A stretch of DNA of 64,000 nucleotides. It comes from Desulfobacteraceae bacterium. Its GTDB lineage: Bacteria; Desulfobacterota; Desulfobacteria; Desulfobacterales; Desulfobacteraceae. Below, in pieces: positions 39,917-47,312 of this stretch. The notes under the pieces were generated by a model. The model saw only the letters and a program-made list of their open reading frames with translations. It was not told the origin of the DNA and ran no database searches. Location of the stretch: contig JADGEQ010000032.1 of the NCBI GenBank assembly GCA_016744295.1, forward strand, positions 16,496-80,495, in the 5' to 3' direction. Every line of letters begins with the position of its first letter. Position 1 is the first letter of the stretch. The translations under genes were made by a program, and so were the position numbers.

Positions 39917-40822
39917 ATGGATAATTTTGTATATTTGCTGCTGCTGTTATTCCTGGGAAAGCTCTCCAGCAAATTGCCCGTGTTCCCCGAGAACACTCCC
40001 CAGGTGCTCAATCAATATGTGATCTGGATTTCATTTCCAGCCACTGTATTGCTGAAACTCAACGGGATTGTTTTTGATACCCGTCTTCTGGTATTGATAT
40101 TGGTTCCCTGGACCCTGGTTTTTTTATCTGTGGGGGCGGTGATCCTGATTTCAAAAACCCTGGGGTGGGAGCGTCCTTTGACAGGGGCTGTGATGCTCTC
40201 TGTTGCCCTGGGCAACACTTCTTTTTTCGGATTTCCGGCGGTGGCCGCTTTTTTGGGCGAGCAGAATCTGAAATATGCCATCCTCTACGATCAGCTGGGT
40301 TCCTTTCTGGCCGTGGCCACCTTCGGCACCATTGTCATGTCGGTTTACGGAAACTCACAACAGGTATCTCTGAAAACAATTTTGCTCCGGATCATAAGTT
40401 TTCCCCCCTTTACTGCCCTGGTTTTGGGGCTGTTGCTTGCAAGGGTGCCCATTCCTGCCACCCCCCTCTTTATGCTCGAGGGGATTTCCGCCACCCTGAT
40501 CCCGCTGGTGATCTTCAGTGTGGGGGCCCAGCTTAAATTTCGTCAGCCCCTGTCCAATGTAACCCCCATCCTTATTACCATGGGGCTCAAGATGATTGTT
40601 TCCCCTATTATTGCCCTAGGGCTTCTCATGATCCTGAAAATGAGCGGACCTGTTCTTCAAGTGACTGTGTTTGAGGCGGCCATGCCCTCCATGGTGATGG
40701 CCGGAATCCTTGCGGCGGCGGGCAATCTTCGGGCTGATGTGGCCAATGCCGCCATTGGATACGGCATTTTGTTTTCCTTTGTTACCCTTCCTTGTTTTTA
40801 TTGGCTGATTCAATCCATGTGA
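39917..40822 (+). CDS. AEC-family transporter (auxin efflux carrier/malate permease-like)
   Basis: A 301-residue membrane protein with about ten helices and the twofold layout of the AEC family. Conserved spots are PENTPQVLNQYVIWISFPATVLLKL in helix 1-2, SVALGNTSFFGFPAVAAFLGE in the middle, and AAMPSMVMAGILAA with the helix-breaking Pro near the end. Members export or take up organic anions; the substrate here is unknown. It follows the ABC transporter by 73 bp and may share its control. Terminator-like hairpin follows at 40849. Confidence 0.9.
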   Translation: MDNFVYLLLLLFLGKLSSKLPVFPENTPQVLNQYVIWISFPATVLLKLNGIVFDTRLLVLILVPWTLVFLSVGAVILISKTLGWERPLTGAVMLSVALGNTSFFGFPAVAAFLGEQNLKYAILYDQLGSFLAVATFGTIVMSVYGNSQQVSLKTILLRIISFPPFTALVLGLLLARVPIPATPLFMLEGISATLIPLVIFSVGAQLKFRQPLSNVTPILITMGLKMIVSPIIALGLLMILKMSGPVLQVTVFEAAMPSMVMAGILAAAGNLRADVANAAIGYGILFSFVTLPCFYWLIQSM

Positions 40823-40848
40823 CCGAAGCCCTGTCCACCAAAAACATG

Positions 40849-40888
40849 AAGCCCGTGGACAGATAGCGATTACCTGTCACACGGGCTT
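40849..40888. terminator. Hairpin terminator between convergent genes
   Basis: AAGCCCGTG and CACGGGCTT make a 9-bp stem, extended through an internal loop by ACAG and CTGT. It separates the AEC transporter (plus) from rubredoxin (minus). The following T content is modest. Confidence 0.75.
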
Positions 40889-40931
40889 TGTGTGTACTAA
40901 AAATTTATATAGTACTATTTTTTATCTGGTA

Positions 40932-41090
40932 CTATTCTTTAGCAAACTCTTCCTTGGATGCGCCGCAGATGGGGCAGCACCAGTCATCGGGAAGATCTTC
41001 AAATTTGGTTCCCGGGTCAATGTCATTGTCAGGGTCGCCATCAACAGGGTCATACACATAACCACAGGGGCCGCATACATATTTGTCCAT
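40932..41090 (-). CDS. Rubredoxin (canonical)
   Basis: A 52-residue rubredoxin too short for standard gene-length cut-offs. It reads MDKYVCGPCGYVYDPVDGDP at the N-terminus with the normal C-x-x-C-G knuckle, and WCCPICGASKEEFAKE at the C-terminus. AAGGAG precedes the ATG by 8 bases. It carries single electrons between cytosolic redox proteins. It stands alone, downstream of the cytochrome bd operon on the same strand, and differs from the rubredoxin at 31543 in keeping the standard first knuckle. Confidence 0.95.
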   Translation of the reverse strand: MDKYVCGPCGYVYDPVDGDPDNDIDPGTKFEDLPDDWCCPICGASKEEFAKE

Positions 41091-41189
41091 AAAAAACTCT
41101 CCTTAATTATTAGTAAAAAATTCAGCCTTAAATATAGTTACCCATAAACTATACAATTATAAATCGGTGTAAAGAAAAAAATTGATCCC

Positions 41190-41282
41190 TTACAATAAAT
41201 CTGCTTTTTTAAGGGCCAGTATAATGCCCTTGTAAGATGCAATTATCAAAACAACATAGAGTATCAAAAGTATTGCGCTCAT
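41190..41282 (-). CDS. cydX: CydX-like small subunit of cytochrome bd oxidase
   Basis: A 30-residue peptide, MSAILLILYVVLIIASYKGI followed by ILALKKADLL. It is a single membrane helix with a short basic C-terminus, the size and position of CydX/CydS peptides that stabilise heme binding in CydAB. AAAGG lies about 8 bases upstream, and the gene is 50 bp after cydB on the same strand. Sequence identity to enterobacterial CydX is low, so the call rests on size, topology and context. Confidence 0.7.
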   Translation of the reverse strand: MSAILLILYVVLIIASYKGIILALKKADLL

Positions 41283-41332
41283 TGGTATAATTTCCTTTAA
41301 TATGGCACGCTTAATCAATATGATTGGCTTTA

Positions 41333-42481
41333 TTAATATGATTCTTCATTGGTGACTTCATCCACGGTCAGTTTTTTTGAATCCATAAGTTTCCAGACAT
41401 AGATGACATAGCCAAGGACAAAGGGTATTCCAATGGCAACATAGGTCATGATTGTCAGGGTGAACATGGAGGAGGATGCAGTGTAAATAGTGAGGCTTGA
41501 TTGGAGATCCAGTTTTGACGGATAAAATGCCGTGTTGTTAAATGCCGGGAGAATCAATACAACAAGACCCACAAAAACAGTGCCAAGACCGCTGAACCAG
41601 ATGCCTTTATCACTTTGTTTGAATGCGGTTGTAAAAACGCCGTATACAACAAGAAGGATTCCGGCCAGCAGCAGTATCAGTAAATAAGGCATGGCCAAAA
41701 GATTGGATAAATATTTAGAAGCAACCAAAGACACCGTTCCCCCATTATCCACATTGAATCCTTTCATCCAAAGAAGGGAAATAAGCACATAGAGCAAAAA
41801 GGGCAGTCCAATGAGAAAACTTTTCCAGGCCTGCCTGCGTAGCCTTGATTCAAGATCTGGTGTTGAACTCAGATCAATGCTGTTGATCAGATATAACCCG
41901 CCCAAAACCCTGGCATTAAATACAAGGAAGATTCCAAGGGAAAGATTAAAAAGGGAGAAGGCTGCCTCAAGTCCCCTCAGATTGATCCCCAACAGCGTAT
42001 AGTCCCAGGTGACCCTGTTGTACATATCAAGGGTGAAGTTTGAGCCGGTATAAAAGGTCCCCACAGCAGCCCCGATGAGCAAAATTCCGACCGAGCCGTT
42101 TATGAAAAGAAACAGTTCATAAACACCCGCCCCCAAAAGGTTGTTGGGTTTTTTCCGGTATTCATAGCTGACAGCCTGGATAATAAATGAAAAAAGAATC
42201 AGTATCCATACCCAATAGGCCCCTCCAAAACTGGTCGCATAAAATTTGGGGAAGGCGGCAAACAAGGCACCGCCAAATAGAACAAGGGTTGTAAAGGGCA
42301 TTTCCCATTTGCGTCCAAGGGAGGTCACTACCAGGGATTTTTCAAGATCGGTTTTGGCAACTTGCCACAGCAGGGTCTGTCCCCCCTGGACAAAGTTGAG
42401 AAACAGGAAAAGTGAGCCCACAATGGAAACAATTATCCACCAAAGTTGTTGCAAGGTTGCATGGTCAAGGTTTGAAATCAT
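41333..42481 (-). CDS. cydB: Cytochrome bd ubiquinol oxidase subunit II
   Basis: A 382-residue membrane protein with about nine helices. It starts HATLQQLWWIIVSIVGSLFLFLNFVQGGQTLLW, matching CydB's conserved first helix with Trp and Gly-Gln. It does not bind heme itself but completes the bd oxidase with CydA. The ATG shares a base with the cydA stop (TAATG) and follows GGAGGAGGG, so translation is coupled. Length matches the family. Confidence 0.93.
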   Translation of the reverse strand: MISNLDHATLQQLWWIIVSIVGSLFLFLNFVQGGQTLLWQVAKTDLEKSLVVTSLGRKWEMPFTTLVLFGGALFAAFPKFYATSFGGAYWVWILILFSFIIQAVSYEYRKKPNNLLGAGVYELFLFINGSVGILLIGAAVGTFYTGSNFTLDMYNRVTWDYTLLGINLRGLEAAFSLFNLSLGIFLVFNARVLGGLYLINSIDLSSTPDLESRLRRQAWKSFLIGLPFLLYVLISLLWMKGFNVDNGGTVSLVASKYLSNLLAMPYLLILLLAGILLVVYGVFTTAFKQSDKGIWFSGLGTVFVGLVVLILPAFNNTAFYPSKLDLQSSLTIYTASSSMFTLTIMTYVAIGIPFVLGYVIYVWKLMDSKKLTVDEVTNEESY

Positions 42482-44016
42482 TATAGGCCCTCCTCTGGTC
42501 CAATGGATATCTGCTTGAGCATGATGCTTATTTCAGCAGCAAGTAAAATGGTGAATAATCCTAAAAACATAAAAAAGGTAATCTGGACATTGGCGGCTGC
42601 AAGATTGGTTGTGGATACCTTAACGGGCAGCAACCCGTTAATAGCCCAGGGCTGGCGGCCTACCTCCGCCACAACCCACCCCGATTGCTGGGCCATTAAC
42701 CCGAGAAAACCCGAGATTAAACCAATGGGCAGCAGCCATTTTTTTTGGGTGATAGCATCTTTCAACCCGTAAAAAAGAAAGAGGGCAAAGATAAGGGGAA
42801 AAAGGGTTCCCAGGGTCACCATGATATGAAAGGCATAGTAGGGAATCGCCACCGGCGGAACTGCTTCCTCCGGGGTGTTAAGATATCCGTACCCCATATG
42901 GGCCTGGTTTTTTCTGAATGCTGCCAAGGAGATCTGTGCCTGCTGGTCATTGTTTTCTTTGCGGGCCTGTTTAAATGCTGCAAGATCATTTATTGCCAGT
43001 TTCCCCTTGGCCATTTTGGATGCCGCCCCTTCTATCTTTTGTTCTTCATTGCCATAGACAAGGTCGTCAATGCCCGGCACAAATGAGTTGAGGGAGCGAT
43101 TGGCCAAAAGAGAAAGAAGATAGGGAATTTCCAGTTTTACGAGGAAGGGATCCTGGTTGTCCCCCGGTTTTTTGTCGGGATTTAAAATTCCGGCCGCAAC
43201 AATGGCAGCCCTTGTTTCACCCTTGTAGAGTCCTTCAATGGCAGCAAGTTTCATGGGTTGTTTCTGGGCAACCTCATAGGCAGACTCGTCTCCTGTGAAC
43301 ACAACATAACTTGCAGAAAGAAAACCAAATACAGAGGCCACAATAATTGATTTTTTTGCCATCTGAATATGTCTACCACGGATAAGATACCAGCAGGAAA
43401 TGGACAATACAAACAAGGAACCCATTAAAAATCCTGAACTTGAGGTGTGAACAAACTTGGAAACAGCCACAGGGTTAAAAACAACGGCGGCAAAACTGTC
43501 CATTTCAAACCGTGCAGTTTCCGGATTAAAGATCATGCCCACTGGGTTTTGCATCCACCCGTTGGCCACAAGGATCCATACGGCGGAAAGGTTTGAGCCG
43601 ACGGCAACCATCCAGGTGGAAAAAAGGTGAAATCGTTTTGAAACCCTGTCCCATCCGAAAAACATGACGGCAAAAAAGGTGGCTTCAAGGAAAAAGGCAA
43701 AAATTCCTTCAATGGCCAGGGGGGCGCCAAAAATATCACCAACTATCCATGAATAATTGGACCAGTTTGTGCCAAATTGAAATTCAAGAATGATTCCAGT
43801 TGCAACCCCGATAGCAAAGTTAATGCCGAACAAGGTCATCCAGAACTTTGTAATGGACCGCCATTCCTTGTTTCCCGTGCGGACATAGATAGACTCAAAA
43901 AAAGCGCATAAAAAAGAAAGACCCAATGTCAGGGGTACAAATATCCAGTGGTACATGGCAGTAAGTGCAAATTGAGCCCTGGCCCAGCTGACCATGCTCA
44001 AATCAATATCCATCAT
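42481..44016 (-). CDS. cydA: Cytochrome bd ubiquinol oxidase subunit I
   Basis: A 511-residue membrane protein with about nine helices. Heme ligand His 23 is in TAMYHWIFVPLTLGLSF, and the other conserved regions are FGTNWSNYSWIVGDIFGAPL, ATFFAVMFFGWDRVSKRFH and GWVVAEVGRQPWAI. It oxidises quinol and reduces oxygen to water with high affinity, removing oxygen and adding to membrane potential. Quinol-loop length is of the intermediate type. GGAGGG precedes the ATG, which is doubled (ATGATG). First large gene of the cyd operon; DUF4492 lies 58 bp upstream. Confidence 0.95.
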   Translation of the reverse strand: MMDIDLSMVSWARAQFALTAMYHWIFVPLTLGLSFLCAFFESIYVRTGNKEWRSITKFWMTLFGINFAIGVATGIILEFQFGTNWSNYSWIVGDIFGAPLAIEGIFAFFLEATFFAVMFFGWDRVSKRFHLFSTWMVAVGSNLSAVWILVANGWMQNPVGMIFNPETARFEMDSFAAVVFNPVAVSKFVHTSSSGFLMGSLFVLSISCWYLIRGRHIQMAKKSIIVASVFGFLSASYVVFTGDESAYEVAQKQPMKLAAIEGLYKGETRAAIVAAGILNPDKKPGDNQDPFLVKLEIPYLLSLLANRSLNSFVPGIDDLVYGNEEQKIEGAASKMAKGKLAINDLAAFKQARKENNDQQAQISLAAFRKNQAHMGYGYLNTPEEAVPPVAIPYYAFHIMVTLGTLFPLIFALFLFYGLKDAITQKKWLLPIGLISGFLGLMAQQSGWVVAEVGRQPWAINGLLPVKVSTTNLAAANVQITFFMFLGLFTILLAAEISIMLKQISIGPEEGL

Positions 44017-44074
44017 TATTTTCCCTCCTGTTAAATGAACCTGTTTTGTGTTTTAGAAGTTTGAATTGTAAAGA

Positions 44075-44353
44075 TCATTTCAATTTGTCCGGAGAAGTAT
44101 TTCTTGTAATTTGTTCAAGAACGTAATTTCCTTTTTCCTGGTCGGTGTGAAAATTTGTATTTAAAAAATTTGGAAAGAAAAAAAGCTTGAGGATCACAAA
44201 CATCACAAAAAGTTTGATTAGAATGATTTTCCAGAGTTTCTTCCCCAGAACCATTCCCCCGAATCCATCACGGTAGAAGGTATAGATACCATGGACCGTT
44301 TTTATCGGATTGTTTTTTTCCGCCACGCTAAAATACTCCGTTTCCCCTGTCAT
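44075..44353 (-). CDS. DUF4492 protein linked to cytochrome bd
   Basis: A 92-residue protein with one membrane helix (KIILIKLFVMFVILKLFFFPNFL) and an N-terminal NPIKTVHGIYTFYRDGF motif, matching DUF4492, which is often encoded beside cydAB in anaerobes and campylobacteria. A role in oxidase assembly is likely but unproven. The strong ribosome site GAGGAG precedes another ATG at 44367, which opens a five-codon reading frame (MGKKV) whose stop overlaps this start as ATGA. An extra A in the AAAAAA run would join both frames. Confidence 0.82.
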   Translation of the reverse strand: MTGETEYFSVAEKNNPIKTVHGIYTFYRDGFGGMVLGKKLWKIILIKLFVMFVILKLFFFPNFLNTNFHTDQEKGNYVLEQITRNTSPDKLK

Positions 44354-44699
44354 ACCTTTTTTCCCATTTTGTTCTCCTCGTTTAAAGATACCGTGTTTTG
44401 ATTTTCTTCACTTTGGAGAGCAATTAACATGCCATATCTGATAAAAGTTGATCTGGAAAAATAAATATTATGTGAAAATAAAGATTGCTTGAAAATAAAA
44501 CAGCATAAACAATTCATTGGGGGTTTTCAAGAAGGTTTTATCCATTGGATAAAAAAAGAAAAATTGATGCAAAGGAAAAAAATCGGAATAGTATGGTCTT
44601 TTTTGTATCACCCAGGGATGATCTGGGACAAATTTGTCCCAGATCGGATGAAACACTAGTGTGGCAGGAATAACCCGGTTTTTGAATATCGGTTGTATT
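44354..44699. promoter_or_regulatory. Regulatory gap upstream of the cyd operon with two palindromes
   Basis: This 346-bp stretch between the cyd operon and the aldolase gene carries no convincing gene. TTTTATCCA-T-TGGATAAAA (44536-44554) is a perfect 9-1-9 inverted repeat. A 26-bp perfect palindrome at 44620-44645 has half-site GATCTGGGACAAA. CTTGAAAA (44488) and TTTTCAAG (44524) form a further pair. No T-tract follows the palindromes on either strand, so operators are likelier than terminators. A promoter was not placed with confidence. Confidence 0.6.
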
Positions 44700-45413
44700 C
44701 TATTTGTTTTTTTCTTTGTTCCCGGAATACATCAACAAATAGACCTTGTGCATTACCCAGGCCTCCACAGGGGAGATTTTTTTGGCTCCCCCTAAAAATT
44801 CCGCCTCGATAAAACATTTACATGCTTTTTCCAGTACAAGGGCAGCCACAATTGCTTCCTCCATGGTGCGGCCTAGGGTAACGGCACCATGGTTTGCCAT
44901 GAGGGCTGCAAATCGTCCTTTTAGAGCCTTGACGGTTGTTTTGACTATTTTTTTTGTGTTGGGCAGGGCATATTCCGCACACCTTACACTGGGGCCTAAT
45001 ATCTGGGCCTGGTCATCTAAAATAGGGGGCAGATCCCGCCTGGCTGCTGCAACAGTAGATGCATTGGGCTGGTGGGTATGGATTACTGCATGGATCTCTT
45101 TCCGACTTTTATAGATTTGGGCATGGAGTTTTTTTTCCGAAGAGGGGCGGATATTTCCTTCCACCGCCAGGGTGTGATAATCCATGATCACAATATCATC
45201 CAGGCCCAGGTCTTCGTAACGTCTTCCGCTGGGGGTGATGGCCATTCTTTTTTCATCGATTCTCAGGCTGCAATTACCCCAGGTGCCTTCAACCAACCCC
45301 CGTTCCAAAAGTTTGCGACCGGCTTCACAGACAATCTGTCTTGCCTTTGTTATTTCATTTGTTTTGTCGTTGTCAATCATATGGTTTCCATTGCTAATTG
45401 TTTGCTTGTCCAT
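44700..45413 (-). CDS. Class II aldolase/adducin-family protein
   Basis: A 237-residue protein of the fuculose-phosphate aldolase family. Metal-binding His are in AVIHTHQPNAS and ANHGAVTLG, with the GTWGNCSLRI and MAITPSGRRYEDLGLDDIV regions typical of the fold. The acidic catalytic residue is expected in SSEKKLHAQIYKSR (Glu). It would cleave or epimerise a phosphorylated sugar or similar hydroxy-carbonyl compound. GGGAG lies 9 bases upstream. The gene is 18 bp after the aminotransferase gene, so the pair is an operon under the shared 20-bp operator. Confidence 0.88.
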   Translation of the reverse strand: MDKQTISNGNHMIDNDKTNEITKARQIVCEAGRKLLERGLVEGTWGNCSLRIDEKRMAITPSGRRYEDLGLDDIVIMDYHTLAVEGNIRPSSEKKLHAQIYKSRKEIHAVIHTHQPNASTVAAARRDLPPILDDQAQILGPSVRCAEYALPNTKKIVKTTVKALKGRFAALMANHGAVTLGRTMEEAIVAALVLEKACKCFIEAEFLGGAKKISPVEAWVMHKVYLLMYSGNKEKNK

Positions 45414-45431
45414 TCATTGGCTCCCGTCTCT

Positions 45432-46931
45432 TTATACCCCCTCAACCTTTTGAAACACCCGTTCAAAACGGGTCAGGGCATCATCAATAATCTCATCTGT
45501 GTCCGCCGCACTGGTATACAAACGGCTGCCGGCAAGACTCACGATGCCTTCGGCCATATAGGCAGCTCCCATCTGCTCCATGACATGCTTGCGTGCATGG
45601 ATATTTTTTATGGTTCCGGGGATTTTCCAGGGGCGGGACCAGGGAATGTGAAAGAGCATGGTGCCCACGGTCTCCAAATGGCAGATGGAGCCCTGGTTAA
45701 AGGCCACAAAGGGCAGGTTGTATTTTTTGATCAACCGGCCAAGGCCCCGGGTCAGCCGGTCTCCAGCAAGTCCTGCCAGGACCGGGGCATTGGTTTTCTC
45801 AAGTTCGCACAAGGTTACATATCCGGCAACGGAACTTAAGGGGTTGGCTGCCATGGTGCCCCCCACCAACGCTTTTTTACTGCCGCTCTGGATACCGGCT
45901 GCCAGGTATTCCATGTATTGTTTTTTGCCGCCAAGCCCGCCGGCTGACGGGTATCCCCCGGCAATGATCTTGCCCAGTACGGTGAGATCCGGGATAACAT
46001 CAAAAAAGCCTTGAGCCCCGCCCATTCCAAGCCTGAATGCCGTCACCACCTCATCAAAGATCAAAAGCGCTCCATATTGGTCACACAATTGCCTTACCTG
46101 TGAATTGAAATCTTTGTCAAGGGGGCGGGTGCCGCTTTCCGGCCCGATGGGTTCCATTAAAACCGCGGCGGTTCCCCCTCTGAATTTGTTTCTCCAGAGT
46201 TTTTTCTCCAGGGAGTTAATATCGTTGGGAAAAAACTCCTGGGTATATTTAAAACAGTTTTTAGGTACTCCGTGGGCTTCCATGTGCCGGGTTCCGGGCA
46301 ACCGGATGCCATAGGCCAGCTGGTCGCTCCAACCATGGTAGGCCCCGCCCATTTTTAAAATATATTTTTTCTTGGTTGCAAGGCGGGCGATGCGGATGGC
46401 TGCCATGTCTGCTTCGGTTCCGCTGCCAAGCATGCGGAACATGTCCACCCCGGGCATGCACTGGGTTATTTTACGGGCAAGTTTTAGTTCATATTCATGG
46501 AAAAGTCCGGTAACAGGTCCTGTGGTGTTGAGCAGTTCAATGACCTTTTTTCTGACGTTTTCGGGATTGCTACCCAAAAGGGTGGGGCCCCCGGCCTGGA
46601 GAAAATCGATATATTTGTTGCCGTCCAGATCCCATAGGTGGGCACCCAGTGCCTTTGTAAAGACCAGAGGAAAGGGGTAATTAAAGGCCAGGTTGTGCTG
46701 TACCCCGCCGGGAATAAATTTTTTGGCCTCATCGATTTGAATTTTGGATTTAATGCATCTGGTGTCAAAATAGGCCAGATAATTTTCCAGGGCCTTTTTT
46801 TTCAACCCCCTGATGGGGAGGCTGATTAATTTATTTAACCGGTCCATCACGGCCCGGGTGTCATGGTATTCTTTGATGGCAAAGGGGTATTGTTTGCTAT
46901 TATTTGGGGTTTGGGAGGTCAGGGGTTCCAT
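45432..46931 (-). CDS. Class III aminotransferase (glutamate-1-semialdehyde aminomutase-like)
   Basis: A 499-residue PLP enzyme, longer than usual by about 70 residues at the N-terminus. Visible are GSGTEADMAAIRIAR, GGAYHGWSDQ, IFDEVVTAFR (PLP-binding Asp) and VLGKIIAGGYPSAGGLGG (catalytic Lys). The family moves amino groups between omega-amino or semialdehyde compounds and keto acids. Pairing with a class II aldolase and co-regulation with an FGGY kinase suggest a catabolic pathway for an amino-sugar-like compound, but the substrate is unknown. AAAAGGAAATCCC precedes the ATG, with promoter and operator just upstream. Confidence 0.88.
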   Translation of the reverse strand: MEPLTSQTPNNSKQYPFAIKEYHDTRAVMDRLNKLISLPIRGLKKKALENYLAYFDTRCIKSKIQIDEAKKFIPGGVQHNLAFNYPFPLVFTKALGAHLWDLDGNKYIDFLQAGGPTLLGSNPENVRKKVIELLNTTGPVTGLFHEYELKLARKITQCMPGVDMFRMLGSGTEADMAAIRIARLATKKKYILKMGGAYHGWSDQLAYGIRLPGTRHMEAHGVPKNCFKYTQEFFPNDINSLEKKLWRNKFRGGTAAVLMEPIGPESGTRPLDKDFNSQVRQLCDQYGALLIFDEVVTAFRLGMGGAQGFFDVIPDLTVLGKIIAGGYPSAGGLGGKKQYMEYLAAGIQSGSKKALVGGTMAANPLSSVAGYVTLCELEKTNAPVLAGLAGDRLTRGLGRLIKKYNLPFVAFNQGSICHLETVGTMLFHIPWSRPWKIPGTIKNIHARKHVMEQMGAAYMAEGIVSLAGSRLYTSAADTDEIIDDALTRFERVFQKVEGV

Positions 46932-47312
46932 GGGATTTCCTTTTTGTAAAGTAAACTGACTGGTCAGTATAAAAATACAGCAAGTGAAAATATTGTCAAC
47001 CCCAAAATCATCTCTGACTGGCCAAATTTCGAGAATATCTAAAGGAAATCTATTAATTTGAAGGTTAGGCTATGCCAGGTGGGGTCCAGGCCGGCATATT
47101 GGTAAGGGCTGCAAGGGAATCCAGAGACTTACAAACAAACATTTTTTGCCGGTGGTAAGACAAAAAAAAGAAAGAGTTTTCAAACCATGCAGAATGAAAA
47201 CTCAAACTCAATAAATCGAAATTCTTTTGTGAGAACAGCCTGATATGTTTACACTATTTCAGTCTAATACCGCACCCCTAAGTTATCCCGTTAATCCACC
47301 ATAATAGATTGA
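46932..47312. promoter_or_regulatory. Intergenic gap: aminotransferase promoter and hairpin
   Basis: No gene is seen in these 381 bp. Read on the minus strand, TTGACA (46994-46999) and TATTTT (46972-46977), 16 bp apart, form the promoter of the aminotransferase gene, with the operator immediately downstream. A bulged hairpin TATGCC-A-GG...CC-GGCATA spans 47071-47098, between that promoter and the end of the Tc-like gene. No T-rich terminator was found after the Tc-like gene. Confidence 0.6.
46952..46971. promoter_or_regulatory. 20-bp operator (copy 1), shared with the FGGY kinase promoter
   Basis: TAAACTGAC-TG-GTCAGTATA is a near-palindrome (17 of 18 arm positions in register allow one mismatch pair) with perfect CTGAC/GTCAG cores. 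It lies directly after the minus-strand -10 box of the aminotransferase gene. An identical 20-bp copy is at 62835. The shape is typical of TetR/GntR-type repressor sites. Confidence 0.75.

Noticed and set aside
44620..44645. 26-bp palindrome as a rho-independent terminator
   Set aside because: No T-tract follows on either strand, so it is reported as a candidate operator instead.
44468..44656. 62-residue minus-strand frame in the cyd upstream gap
   Set aside because: Low-complexity Phe-rich sequence without ribosome site that runs through both palindromes.
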